A model generated the notes under the pieces. The model saw only the letters and a list, made by a program, of their open reading frames with translations, was not told the DNA's origin and searched no databases. A program made the position numbers and the translations under genes. This document shows, piece by piece, positions 23,916 to 35,356 of a stretch of 64,000 nucleotides of DNA (positions are counted from its first letter, which is position 1; the number at the start of each line of letters is the position of its first letter). Origin of the DNA: Rhineura floridana (Eukaryota; Chordata; Lepidosauria; Squamata; Rhineuridae); contig NC_084482.1 of assembly GCF_030035675.1 (NCBI RefSeq), positions 232,223,943-232,287,942 of the forward strand, given 5' to 3'.

Positions 23916-23945
23916 ATGAGCAGCGAGCGAGCGAACAGCGGCTGA
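23916..23945 (+). CDS. Upstream ORF in the SYNGAP1 leader
   Basis: ATG to TGA encodes nine residues (MSSERANSG) ending 7 nt before the SYNGAP1 start. It is in a different frame from the main ORF. It would affect translation only if it is included in the transcript. Confidence 0.5.
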   Translation: MSSERANSG

Positions 23946-23952
23946 AGGCACC

Positions 23953-23974
23953 ATGTCCTATGTCCCCTTCCGAG
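23953..23974 (+). CDS. SYNGAP1: SYNGAP1 coding exon 1
   Basis: ATG at 23953 encodes MSYVPFR plus the first base of an Asp codon, followed by the donor gtaccg. It matches human SynGAP MSYAPFRD, the inner start of the A-type N-terminus. An in-frame TGA at 23917-23919 rules out an upstream extension in this transcript. The human leader MSRSRASIHRGSIPA is therefore not encoded in frame here. Confidence 0.9.
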
Positions 23975-26133
23975 GTACCGCCGCCGCCGCCGCGTGCGCT
24001 TCTGCCCGTGCTTTTGCCGCCGCATGCGCGTGTGTACTGTGTTGACGGGGGTCTGCCGGGCTGGGACCCTCCCGCGGCCGCGGGTCTGGCAGAGGCTCTG
24101 CAGAAGTTCGGGGGACCCTCCGCACTGCCCCCAACGCAGGCCCGACCTCCGGGGCTGTAGCTCATCTGGAGTGACACCTACTTGGGCCGGGGTTGGGGGC
24201 GCAGAGAGAGAGAGAGGGGCTCTGCTTGGGGGTCGTCCTGGGGCCTGCAAGGCCACCTGGGGCCGCTGGCTGGGCCTCGAGAGAGGCGGGGAGGCTCCTG
24301 GGCGCGCTGTGATAGTTTGCCCCCCGCTGGGCTGTCGCTGGCCCCTCGCCTGCCGCTGGCCTCTGCCCACGTGGGGCGACGCAGCGGGAGAGGCGTCCTC
24401 CTCGTGGCGCTGGATGGGAGGCCGCCCCGTCACGAAGTCTCGCCAGGGATGGTGGGGCAGTGGAGCCGCTGTGGGGCAGAGCAGTCCCGCCTGATCGGGG
24501 GGGGGCTACGAGCCCTCCTCCTTCCGCGGACACCCAGCCCTGGCAGAAGCGGCCTGGAGCGCCTTCGGCACCTTGCGGGTGGGGGCCGGCTGTTCCGCTC
24601 TGAGGGGGCCTTGCGGGGAAGGGACTTTTTCTGGCTGAGACAGATACCGAAAATGCGCGCGGGGGGGGGGCTCGGTAGCTCCACTGGCCTCCCTGCGCTG
24701 CTCACGTTTGATAACTCGCGGGGGGATTTCTTTCTCTCCCCCCCCTTCACACGTGAAAGCCCCTTGCAAGGCTCGCAGGGCCCGGCAGCCTCTGATGCCC
24801 CCCATCACATTCCCTCCAGGCTCACTTCTGTGGGGGCAAAGATCAGGATTTGTACTGCCATGTTGCACACCCTCCCCCCCATTTCCCCCCCTCCACTTGC
24901 CCAGTGCACCATTCTAGCCAGCAGGAGGAAGAGGGTCAGCCGGGCTGGGCGGGGGCTGGAAGCGCTGGGGGCGTCCTGAGCCCCATTGCTGGCTCCCAGC
25001 TGTGCCAGGGATGTCCCCTGAGAGCCCCAGGGGTGACTAACCTGTGGTAACTAACTGGCCACCCTCTAGTGGTTGCTGGACGCCCAACTCCCAGCAGTAA
25101 TCCCAGGAGCCAGCATGTCCAATGGTCAGCGAGGAGGACGATTTGAGTTGGATTCTCTCCCCACACTGCCCTCTGGCTATGCTAGGAGGCCAGGGAGCCT
25201 CAGCCTGTGCCTGCCACAATTGTGGAGTAGTTGCCCCTCTCTCAGCAAGAAGGTTGGAGAAGCAGAATGGGAGGTTGTTTAGTGCAGGCCTCCAAGACAG
25301 GCAGGCAAAGGGGCTGGGGGGCATTGTGAGGGGATTGCTCTTCCCCCGTTCTTCCATGCACAGCTTTCGCTGGCATTGGGCATCATTCCGACCCCAACCC
25401 AAGTTACGATTGGGGGGGAGGGGGGGAGAGAGAAATACTAAATCATCCGTCAAGCCCATTCAAGCAGAGGAGGGGGGGCTGTGCTCGTTGCCTCTGTCGT
25501 GGAGGGGCTTCAGGCACCCCCGAGGCCCTGGGACCCCTCGTATGGCACCCAGAGGCCTCTCAGCTCTCCTGAGGAATGAGAGGGGGTGTGATGTTGCTAG
25601 GCAACCATGGTAGAGGGATGCTGGGGGGGGCAATACCAGCAAGAAGCACATTCCCAGAGTGTGGTGCTGCACTGCAGGGAGCCCCCCCTACATACTTCTC
25701 CTCCCAAGGCCGGGAGGGGGTCCTGCTCTGCCCCTCCCCCACTTCACCTACCCACTCTCCTTCGCCCCCCACAATAATGCCCCCGCCTTCCCATCATGGG
25801 ACCTGAAGCAGGGTGAGGCGCAACCCCACCCCAAGGCAGGCCGTGTTTTGGTCTGGCCTAGTTGCTCTGCTGTCACTTCCAGGCACTTCCAGCCATCAGG
25901 CAGCACTAATCCAGCAGGAACAGGCAGCTGTGGGAGGCAGCGGGGGGCATTGGGTGGCGGAAGGGACAGCTGTTGGGGTGGGGAGAGGGAGGGGAGGCAG
26001 GACTCCCTCTCTCCAGGGCCAAGAAAGATGTGAGGCAGGAGCTTTCCAGTGAGTTACCTGAGGATGCGGCCTGCATATTGCAGACCCTCTCTCTTCATTT
26101 GGGCTTGTATGTGTGGGGTGTGAGTGCATGCGT

Positions 26134-26159
26134 GCACACACACACACACACACACACAA
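26134..26159. repeat. (CA)n microsatellite
   Basis: About 12 tandem CA units. Confidence 0.95.
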
Positions 26160-27529
26160 GTGTCTTTCTTTACTATTTCATGTTAATGAGACACATTTTC
26201 TCTAATTGGTGAAAGCCTCTGGTGCAGCTGCCTGCTTGCATATCATTTGCATAGCAACAGAAAGAATTGCGATTTGGGCAGGCGGGCGGGCGTTGGGGGG
26301 TGTTGGTGCTGGAGGCAGTGTGCCTTCTGTGGGCATCCAGGTGTGTGTGCTTGGCTGGCAGCTTAATGGCTAACCTTGTGCCTTGTCAGGATTATGGCCT
26401 TGCATTTGGCTGGCATTAGAGGGGCTGGGAGGGTTAGGTGGTCCAGGTGGCCTTTTAGGGGAGAGTTTGCTTTATTGTTGTTGGTTTATAGCATAAATAG
26501 TAGTTATACAAAGAGAGCACACCTTTGCCTGGGGAAATGTCGCCCCACCTCCCAAATGAGGTCCCTAAACTTTGTATTTAGGCTACATTTTGTCTTAAAT
26601 GTTTTTGGCAAACGTTCCTGAAGATGATTTCAGGAGCTAGTGGGAAAGTAATCTGCATGCCACCTCATCTGATTGGCATCTCCAAGCTGTGAGCAGATTC
26701 ACATTTGCATGCAATTTACATATCACCAGCCAATCCTTTTTACAAAGTGTAGTGTGTGAGGACCTTGACATGGGGGGGGGGCTCCCCTCTGCCTAGGCAG
26801 TGAATGATATCCTAGCCTGCACGTCTTCCTCATTTGGTTTGGGATGCAAGAGACCACTGTGCCCAGGGGGCAAAGGCCGTCCCCAGGTCCCCACGTCCAT
26901 CTCTTCCTCCCTTCAGCAGCCTCTCCTGTCAAAGAACTGTCCATCCAGAATTGGCCTCCAGTCCCAGTGTAGACTCCTCTCTGCACTGGGGTTTGGTGGG
27001 CCCAGTTGTCCGGCCAAGAGAGCTTTTTTCCTTGCCAGGCACCAGAGACCAGCCCCTTTGGACCACTTGCCAATGTTAACGTGAGCCAGGGATGGAGTGT
27101 GCGGCTGTAGCCAGCGTCCACTGAAATCAGACTTCCATTTAAGTATACAAGTGAAGCTTAGGAGATGCATCAGCAAGGACCAGCTGGGCATCTTCTTGCT
27201 TTCCCAAATTGTGGGGCAGACAAGGGGTAGCTTCCAGGCTTTCCAGGTGCCCCATCCCCATTTCTTAAGCTCGCTAGTTGTACTCAGGGGTGCATCCGCC
27301 CTAAGTGAGCTGGGCTTCAGGAAAGCACCTTGATTTCAGGCTGGAGGGCTGGGACAGAAATGGGGGGAACTGAGAGGGCAAGAGGGGCTGGGTTAGTATC
27401 TGTCTGTGGAGATGGGATGATGCGGGATCTGGTGTGCTTCCTTTGGTATTGCTTGGACTGTCGGCGAAATTAGTTTGCCAAATTTAGCCTGGGCTATTTA
27501 TTGGCCTACTTCAGCATTTGCCACCATGG

Positions 27530-27605
27530 TGCCCTCTAGATGTTGTTGAACTATAGCTCCCTTCAGCCCCAGCATCATATGGCCGTGGGGGATCATGTCT
27601 GGAGG
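27530..27605. mobile_element. Old hAT-type MITE fragment
   Basis: It reads tggtgccctctagatgttgt and tcccttcagccccagcat, related to 50232-50335. Only part of the element survives. Confidence 0.5.
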
Positions 27606-29569
27606 GCTCCAGGCTGTGGGAGGCAGGCGGATCTACTTGCAGGTTGTCGTAACTGAGCCTTGCTCTATTTGCCTGGCTTGGAGCCATGCAATGGAGGCTG
27701 GTCCACGAAAGCTGCTGGGGCACAGCCCTCCGAATGAGAATCTCAAGCAATTTTTTGACTGCCGCCCCCCCCGTCGTCTCAAAGCCGCACACTCCTTGTT
27801 CCACACACATTTGATAGCTTCTTGAATTTGCAGAGGGCTGTGAAAGCATTTCTGTCAATCTTCTGTTCTCTGGCCAATCAGCTTCCAGTTCTCTGGCCAA
27901 CCAGCTCTCTGCACCGCTTTGCCAATCTTAATCCAAAAGTGTAGCTATGGCAAAGAGGTCCCTCCCTACACTGCCTGCTTTTCAGCCCTGCTAGGAAGGC
28001 TCCTGTTCCATCTGTTGTTATGAGGCTTATCCAGCACAGCTAGTGTAGCAGATTAGGGAAGAGTCAGGTCTGAATCAGGCCTGTTTCAAGAACAGCCCTA
28101 AGCAGTAGCCTTCACTTGGATCTGAGCATGCTCAGAACTGTTCCCCTCACAGCCAGGTCTGTTCATAGGTAACTAGAGAAGCAACAGGGAGTGTTTCCTG
28201 CTTTTAGGAGCTTTTTGTGTAGTTTGTATGTGTGACCTTGCTGGGGATTGGAGAGAGCAAGCGGGCAGACAACTACTTTCTATAATAAATGTCAATTTTG
28301 TACTTAATCATTTTGCATTTACTTTTGTGAGTTGGGAGGAGAAATAGTGGATAACTTGTGTATGTGCTGCAACAAACTCTGTGTTAACCATTTCCCTGCA
28401 TTCACTCAGTAAAAGTTGATCTGAGACACTTGCAATTCCAGAGCGTTTTGTAGAGTATTTCCAAAAAAGGTGTGTGGATTTGCTTCCAACAAGCCCTGCC
28501 CTTAACTTAAGTTCAGTGAGTTTTGTCAGTAATTTCTAAAATGAAAAGTTTGGTCTCTCTGTCCATGTGGATATGGCTTCCACTCGTCCCCAAACCTCGA
28601 AGATACTCCCTAATCCCAGACATCTCAGAGGCTGATTATGATTACTCTGGGGTGATGTACCTGCACTTGAACAGAGATTATTAGCATTTTCAGGACTGAG
28701 GCAAGCATTGCAAATACATTGCTCTGCTCTGATCTGATGTGCCCTGGCTCAGATGAAACTTTTTTTTGTCTATTGGTTCTCTTAATTTAGAGAAGAAAGT
28801 GTTTTGGATAATGAAAAGTTAAATTGATTTTTTGGGGGGAGGAAAACTGCATGCAACTAGAATCAAGTTTTCCTCATAATTAGTTTTTGTGTATGTGTTT
28901 CTTTTTTTGGCAATGGATCTGTAGGTGTGATCAATACAAAAACTCATGTGGTGTGGCTTAATTTCTAAGTATGAAGTCAATCTTGTCTGAAGATCTTTCT
29001 TGGCCCACTTCCACTGTCCATAGATGTGCAAAGAACTGATAGATTTTTAGCAAGGAGACAGTGGCACTCTGCACATGTGTAATGGCACACTTTCCTAAAT
29101 AAGTGCTGTATAAATCCTATTGTGATGAAAAGAGCAAGGTTAAACATTGAAGCCCTCCCAAGTCAGAATGTTATCCACTGCCGCTGCAGCCAAGTAATGT
29201 TTTTTCCCCCTTTGCTAACCCCGAGTTGGCAATTCTTGTGCAGATTTCCTGGGATTACAGTGGCGTGTTGTACGCATGCCTGATCTGCCTTTTAAGCTGT
29301 GTTCTCTTGGAATGGCCTCAGGCCACCAAACAGGAAAAACTTACCTGTGAGCAAAGAGAGGTCAGCTGGAGACGACTCCACACAACACACACAGTTTCTC
29401 ACTTTTTTCTCAAAGGATTTAGGGACTTGGGTTGCCCAAATGAATCTGACGGGAATTAAGTTCAGAGGAAGAAAAGAAAGCATTTATTCAGGCAAGGAAA
29501 GCTAATTAACTGATGGAACTCATTGCCACAAGATGGGCAGATTCCCACTAGCTTAGACAAAATGGGCCG

Positions 29570-30100
29570 TATTATTATTATTATTGTTGTTGTTGTTATT
29601 GTTATTAAACAACCCACCCTTCACCCTAACGTCCCAGTGAAAACAGTCTAAAACAAATTACAACCACAAGAATAGGGTGGGCCCTAAAAATAGTGTCAAA
29701 AATATGATGATAATAATAAAGGTGCGTCTTCAGCATATGACAAAAGCTGCATAGTGAAGGTGTCAGATGTACATTGGTCGGGAGGAAGTTGCAAAACTTA
29801 GGAGCCACTACAGAGAAGACTCTCTCCTGATCTGGAACCCCCCCTGGAGTTACTGGGGGTTGAGGAACTACGAAGTTGAACTCATCACCTGAGACGGGGA
29901 TGTAGGGAAGGAGGCAGGCTTTCGGATGTTTGGGGCTTAAAGCTGCAATCCAATACTCACTTACCTGGGAGCAAGTGCTATTGAACCCATTGGAGCTTAG
30001 TTCTGAGTAGACATGTACTGGATTACAGCCTAATTTGTTTAGGGCTTTAGACACTAACTCAAGCACCTTGAATTGAGCCTGAAAACGTACTGGCCACCCT
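29570..30100 (-). mobile_element. L2-like LINE 3' end with a palindromic MITE inside
   Basis: A TTA/TTG tail at 29570-29607 precedes a minus-strand L2-type 3' region: the decayed frame reads ERVFSVVAPKF and NVHLTPSLCSFCHMLKTHL. The same subfamily appears at 49893-50110. A 90-bp palindromic repeat occupies 29941-30030. Confidence 0.75.
29941..30030. repeat. Palindromic MITE-like repeat, second copy
   Basis: The ends are inverted (gctgcaatccaat; actggattacagc). The core matches 5815-5935 in reverse (acttacctgggagcaagt; ctgagtagacatgt). Target-site duplication is not certain. Confidence 0.6.
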
Positions 30101-30261
30101 CAGCAGCAGTAGGAAGAGGAGGAATTTGAGGCATCAGAGCAGGAAGGTGTTAGATACTTTCTCCTAACTCTGCAGGACCATTTGAGTTGCCACAGCTGGA
30201 GGCAGAGGACAGGATTAGATGGCACTTTTGGCGTGACCCATGGAGAATCTGCGTGAACTTA

Positions 30262-30482
30262 TTTATTTATTTATCCCGCTCTTCCTCCCAGCAGGAGCCC
30301 AGGGTGGCAAACAGAAGCACTAAAAACACATTAAGACATCATAAAAACAGACTTTAAAATATACCAAAACAAAACAACTTTAAAAAAAATTTTTTTTAAG
30401 CTTTAAAAACATCTTTTAAAAAGGGTTAAAAAACATTAAAAAAATATTAAAAAGCAATTCCAACACAGATGCAGACTGGGAT
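30262..30482 (-). mobile_element. L2 LINE 3' end
   Basis: The minus-strand L2 3' UTR (tttatttatttatcccgct, cttcctcccagcaggagccc) runs up to ggataggtctcaac, where a plus-strand L2 end begins. Confidence 0.85.
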
Positions 30483-30782
30483 AGGTCTCAACTATCTCTG
30501 CTATCTTTTCGGCGCCTTTTGAAGACTTTCCTCTTTCAACAAGCCTTTTAAGTTGAGACCTGTCCCAGTCTGCGTGTGTGTTAGAATTGTTTAATATATT
30601 TTTTAATAATGTTTTTAACCCTTTTTAAGGTTGTTTTTTTAAAATGTTTTTAATGTTGTTTTGTTTTAATGTATTTTAAGATCTGTTTTTATGATGTTTT
30701 AAAGTGTTTTAGTGCTTTGTTTGCCGCCCTGGGCTCCTGCTGGAAGGAAGGGCGGGATACAAATTAAATAAATAAATAAATA
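30483..30782 (+). mobile_element. L2 LINE 3' end, head-to-head with the previous copy
   Basis: It runs from tatctctgctatcttttcgg through gaagactttcctctttcaac to gggctcctgctggaagg and an ATAA tail. Confidence 0.85.
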
Positions 30783-31160
30783 AAAATAATTTAAAAGGCT
30801 TGTTGAAAGAGGAAAGACTTTGAAATTGTTGTAAACTGCCCAGAGAGCTTCGGCTATGGGGCGGTATACAAATGCAATAAATAAATAAATAAATAAAAGG
30901 CGTCAAAAAGATAACAGAGATAGTGCCTGCCTAATATTTAAGGGGAGGGAATTACACAGGGCAGGTGCCACCACATTAAAGGTCCACTTCCTATGTTGTG
31001 CAGAACAGACTTCCTGATAAGATGGTATCTGCAGGAGGCCCTCACCTGCAGAGTGCAGTGGTCGACTGGGTATATAAGGGGTAAGGTGGTCTTTCAGGTA
31101 TCCTGGTCCCGAGCTGCATAGGGCTTTGTACACCAAGACTAGAACTTTGAACTTGGCCTT
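30783..31160 (-). mobile_element. L2 LINE fragment with an inserted L2/SINE tail
   Basis: The minus strand carries the L2 C-terminal coding and 3' region (frame fragment VYKALCSSGPGYLKDHLTPY). At about 30828-30898 it is interrupted by a plus-strand tail (aaactgcccagagagcttcg, then an ataaata run). Confidence 0.82.
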
Positions 31161-31298
31161 GCTCTTGCTCCAGGGTCACCAAAGTAGTGCCTGTGAGCAC
31201 ACCCTCGCCCACAGAGGCCTTCCCTGGCCCCTCCCCCTGCCAAAATTAGGCTTGAAAGAAGCAGTCTGTGGAAATAGCCAAGAGAGCAGAATAGGGTG

Positions 31299-31320
31299 CA
31301 TTGTGTGTGTGTGTGTGTGC
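31299..31320. repeat. (GT)n microsatellite
   Basis: Ten to eleven GT units. Confidence 0.95.
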
Positions 31321-31454
31321 TTGTTTAGTTTGCAAATATGCCCAGTGGCCCGAAACGTTTGGCGCCCCTGCTGTAGTTGGTGGGATACCAGAGGCCTCTG
31401 ATGGGCATAAATGGCATGAGTAGTCGGGGGCATATTTCAAGCTGGGCAGGGTGA

Positions 31455-31600
31455 GCGTATAGATGTGAAAGGGGCAGCAGATGCTTTGCATGCAGAAAGC
31501 CCTGATTGAATCCTGAATGGCAGCATCTCCACGTAGGGCTGGGGAAGGACGACCCCCTGCCTGGCACCCTGGAAACTGCTGCTGCCAGTCCATGAGGCCA
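31455..31600 (+). mobile_element. tRNA(Ala)-derived SINE, partial
   Basis: It contains gctttgcatgcagaaagccc, a B-box-like tgattgaatcc, then gtagggctgggg and ctgctgccagtccatgag. It is the same family as at 3678, and its 5' end is decayed. Confidence 0.7.
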
Positions 31601-33130
31601 ATCCTCAGAGGGGCCACCACATTAAGCCTCTTGCAGCAAAAACCAAGACTCACCAGTGCTTGTAAATCCTGAGCTGAATGGACCAGTGCCCCCCCACCCC
31701 CGGCTCTCTCTCTGTATGAAGCATGTTCCCATGTTCTGTGACCCCAGAGCGACCCACAGAAGCAGAGCGGGACTGGTTGCATCCAGAAAGCCAAAAGGCT
31801 GTTTTTTAAAATTGTGGGTGTGTGGGCAAGGACTGAAGCAGCCTCACTCCACCACTTAGCTAGTTTGAAACTATCCCGTTTGGGGGTTTAGCCCCCAGAG
31901 AGTTTAATTGTGTTTATTCTGCCTGGAGCCTCTAACCTGCAGCGCTTCATGCTTATGATCGGGAAAACTTTTCTGCGTATGCTTGGGGGTACTGTCATTT
32001 TGCATATTATGTCATGTGTTTCAGAACAGAGCATAGGCACTGAGAAGCATATTAGGTTGAAGCCTGGCTGAAATTGAGAGATTAGCAACATGTTACATGC
32101 AAACATCATATAATGGACCCTGAAGGCCTTTATTTTAGAAATAAAATCAGCTCGTGAGGGGGAGGAATGTCTCGTGGCCACGCCTCTCCCTGTTCTGAAT
32201 CCCCTCCCGAAGCTGATTTTCTTTTTAAAACAAGAACAGATTTGAGGCTCTGTCACAAGCTGTTGATGTGCAAAATGTAGTTAGCTGTTCTGCTTGATGT
32301 ACTTTTCACAAGGACCCTCCTTGCATCACTGCTGTGGCGATTCCCGTTTATGGTGTTTGCAACTCTCCCGGACTGCAGTTCTATGAAAGAGAGACCTGTC
32401 AAAGAGATACCTCTCCTTGCGCTGGGGGGAGAATTACACTTCCCAGGGTCCCTTGGGGGATGCCATTAAAGGCTTGAGAGAGACCAATGGGGGATGGCTC
32501 TCGGAGGCCGTTTCCCCATTTGAGGCCTGTGGCCTGTGTGGGACTTGTGGAAGGCATAGAGGTGTCTGTTTACTTTATACATTTATATCCTGCTTTTCAA
32601 ATAAAAATGTCTAGGGCAGCATACACAAAACATCAAAGCAACCAATAGCATAAGATGCAATAAAATAATTTCTGCACCACACGTTCAAGTGTTTGGTCTC
32701 ACTTTGATGCAACCCCCCTCCCAATACATTATTCCAAAAACAATTTCTGAGCCCCCAGCCAGTCCTGGGCAAGCTGACCACTGACTGGCCCTTCTTCCGA
32801 TTGCAGTGGGGCAGCCACTCACTACAGGGATGGGTGGGGTGGAAGCACTACCCGCCCACTGAGCTCTTCACTGTTTGGAGTGGGCAGACATCTGGCTTGT
32901 CTGTTCATCTAGGTTCACAGTTGGGAGGAAAGGGGGGAAAGGCTGGTCTCTGGCCACTTTGTCAACTAGCCCAAAACAACAAAAAAGCAACAACCCCAAA
33001 CAAGGCAAGCTGCTGTTTTCCTGGTTGACTGGTTCCTCTCAAGCAGAAAACAAGCTCCTCAGGAAGAGAAGTTCTTTCTTCCCCAGCCTTTCTGCCTGGA
33101 GTTGTAAACACAAAGGAGAGATAAAAAGGT
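31600..33130 (+). other. SYNGAP1 intron 1, no recognised feature
   Basis: No exon was found. An AT-rich stretch at about 32570-32680 (acatttatatcctgcttttc) looks like a degraded LINE or SINE tail. The rest looks unique. Confidence 0.4.
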
Positions 33131-33296
33131 GAATCCACTATGGGTGGATCCACAGTGGGCTACAGAATCATTCTCAAAGAGTGCTTATCAATGGTTACTT
33201 CTCAAACTGGGGGGAGGTAATGAGTGGGGTACTGCAGGGCTCAGTACTGGGCCCAGTGGTCTTCAACATTTTTATTAATGACTTGGATGAGGAGGG

Positions 33297-33805
33297 GCTT
33301 GTTGCTGTTATGTGCCTTCAAGTCGATTACGACTTATGGCGACCCTATGAATCAGCAACCTCCAAGAGCACCTGTCATGAACCACCCTGTTCAGATCTTG
33401 TAAGTTCAGGTCTGTGGCTTCCTTTATGGGATCAATCCATTTCTTGTTTGGCCTTCCTCTTTTTCTACTTCCTTCTGATTTTCCCAGCATCATTGTCTTT
33501 TCTAGTGAATCATGTCTTCTCATGATGTGTCCAAAGTATGATGACCTCAGTTTCATCATTTTAGCTTCTAGTGACAGTTCTGGTTTAATTTGTTCTAACA
33601 CCCAATTATTTGTCTTTTTCACAGTCCATGGTATGTGCAAAGCTCTCCTCCAACACCATAGTTCAAATGTTGATTTTTCTCATACCCGCTTTTTTCACTG
33701 TCCAACTTTTGCATCCATACATGAGATCGGGAATACCATGGTCTGAATGATCCTGACTTTAGTGTTCAGTGATACATCTTTGCATTTGAGGACCTATTCT
33801 GAGGA
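33297..33805 (-). mobile_element. BovB LINE 3' end inserted in CR1
   Basis: The minus-strand frame ends [40 protein letters not shown] and [19 protein letters not shown], the BovB ORF C-terminus. The 3' tail follows (gtcgattacgacttatggcg on the plus strand). Confidence 0.9.
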
Positions 33806-34090
33806 GAGGCAGGGAATGCTTATCAAATTTGCAGATGATACAAAATTGGGAGGGATAGCTAATACCCGGGAAGGCAGAAACAAAATCCAAAGGGATCTTG
33901 ATAGGCTGCAGCATTGGGCTGAAAACAAGAAAGAGAAATTTAACAGGGATAAGTGCAAAGTTCTACACTTAGGAAAAAGAAACCAAATGCACAGTTATAA
34001 GATGGGGGATACTTGGCTCAGCAATAGTATGTGCGAGAAGGATCTTGGGATGGTTGTTGATCACAAGTGGAATATGACCCAATAGTGCGA

Positions 34091-34250
34091 TTTATTTATT
34101 TAATTTATTTATTTATTGTATTTGTATACCGCCCCATAGCCGAAGCTGTCTGGGCGGTTTACAGTACCTAAAAACACATATACAAATTTAAAACACATCT
34201 TTTAAAAACAATTTAAAACACAATGTAAACATTTAAAACAAAAAACATAT
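34091..34250 (-). mobile_element. L2-type LINE/SINE 3' tail inserted in CR1
   Basis: Its ATTTATTT end and ataccgccccatagccgaag read as a minus-strand 3' tail. A short gcgat lies on both sides (about 34087-34091 and 34251-34255) as a likely target duplication. Confidence 0.75.
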
Positions 34251-34451
34251 GCGATGTGGCTGCAAAAACATCAAATGCTATTTTAGGCTGCATTAACAGA
34301 AGTATAGTTTCCAAATCACATGAAGTACTGATTCCCCTCTGTTCAGCACTGGTTAGGTCTCATGTTGAGTACTGTGTCCAATTCTGGACACTGGACTTTC
34401 AGAAGGATGCAGACAAACTGGAGCAGGTTCAGAGGAGGGCAACAAGGATGA

Positions 34452-34960
34452 ATGAATGAATGAATGAATGAATGAATGAATGAATTTTATTATACGGTCA
34501 CAGACCCGTCGTACAAAAAATACAACAAAATACATAAAAAATAAAAACATAATATATTAATATAACAGTATAATCCTATGAAAACACAGTTTAAAAGGAA
34601 GAATTCTTTTGTCTTAACTGGATTAAGTTTAAGAATTTGGCAACCATTTCTGTCCATAGTTTATCAGCATCGGATAAGAGGAGTTGGACATACCAGTTAT
34701 TTGATCTTCCAGGAAAGCGATTAATTATGGGAGAAATAAATCTAAGCCGTTCAGCATGATAAAGGTTGCAAAAAAGAAAAGTGTGAACCAATGATTCGAT
34801 TTCAGAGTTTGAGCATGGGCAGATGTGGTTTGCATAGGGAATGCCTTTAAAACAGCCGTCTAAAATCGCGGGGGGGAAACAGTTGAATCTCGCTCTTGAA
34901 AAGAGTATACGATATTTCGGAATAGATAGATTTATCAAATAGGATGCACGGGCAGGAAAT
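34452..34960 (-). mobile_element. Non-LTR retrotransposon 3' end, clade unresolved, with 17-bp TSD
   Basis: A perfect 17-bp target duplication (gagggcaacaaggatga at 34435-34451 and 34961-34977) flanks it. Read on the minus strand it is 509 bp, with an open frame of 126 aa (34591-34971). The frame contains CPCSNSEIESLVHTFLFCNL followed by YHAERLRFI. This is a C-x-C...H-x4-C zinc-knuckle-like motif of the type found at the C-terminus of several LINE clades. The 3' end is a (TTCA)n run of about 11 units. It is unlike the CR1, L2 and BovB of this window. Confidence 0.8.
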
Positions 34961-35239
34961 GAGGGCAACAAGGATGATCAGGGGACTGGAAACAAAGCCT
35001 TATGAGGAGAGGCTGAAAGAACTGGGCATGTTTAGCCTGGAGAAGACTGAGAGGAAATATGATAGCATTCTTCAAGTACATGAAAGGTTGTCACACAGAG
35101 GAGAGCCGGGATCTCTTCTTGATAGTCCCAAAGTGCAGGACGTGGAATAATGGGCTCAAGTTGCAGGAAGCCAGATTTCGACTGAACATTAGGAAAAACG
35201 TCCTAACTGTTAGAACTCTATGACAGTGGAACCCACAAC

Positions 35240-35356
35240 CAGAGCTTGGAAAAGTTACTTTTTTGAACTACAACTCCCATCAGCCCCAGCCAGTGGCCAT
35301 GCTGGCTGGGGCTGATGGGAGCTGTAGTTCAAAAAAAGTAACTTTTCCAAGCTCTG
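35240..35356. mobile_element. hAT foldback MITE with perfect 8-bp TSD
   Basis: This 117-bp element is almost one palindrome: CAGAGCTTGGAAAAGTTAC at the left and its reverse complement at the right, with actcccatcagccccagcca inside. The duplication cccacaac is at 35232-35239 and 35357-35364. The few arm mismatches suggest it is fairly young. Confidence 0.92.

Larger units (their letters stand above)
22200..24900 (+). promoter_or_regulatory. SYNGAP1: SYNGAP1 CpG island promoter
   Basis: About 2.7 kb of strongly GC- and CpG-rich sequence surrounds SYNGAP1 exon 1. It holds short triplet tracts (GGCGGC, GCTGCTG near 23540-23620 and 23980). Open frames here on both strands reflect base composition. 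The transcription start site probably lies in the 1 kb before 23953. Confidence 0.8.
24901..29565 (+). other. SYNGAP1 intron 1, mostly low-repeat sequence
   Basis: Few recognisable transposons occur here. Old hAT fragments lie at about 25055-25130 and 27530-27605. A CA microsatellite is at 26134-26159. An RFX X-box-like site (GTTGCTAGGCAAC) is at 25593-25605 and a POU octamer (ATTTGCAT) near 26246. No exon was recognised. The clean stretch may hold enhancers, but this is inference. Confidence 0.5.

Noticed and set aside
23422-24433. Long minus-strand frames in the SYNGAP1 CpG island (251 and 309 codons)
   Set aside because: Arginine/alanine/proline-rich translations of CpG-rich DNA, with no homology and no codon pattern.
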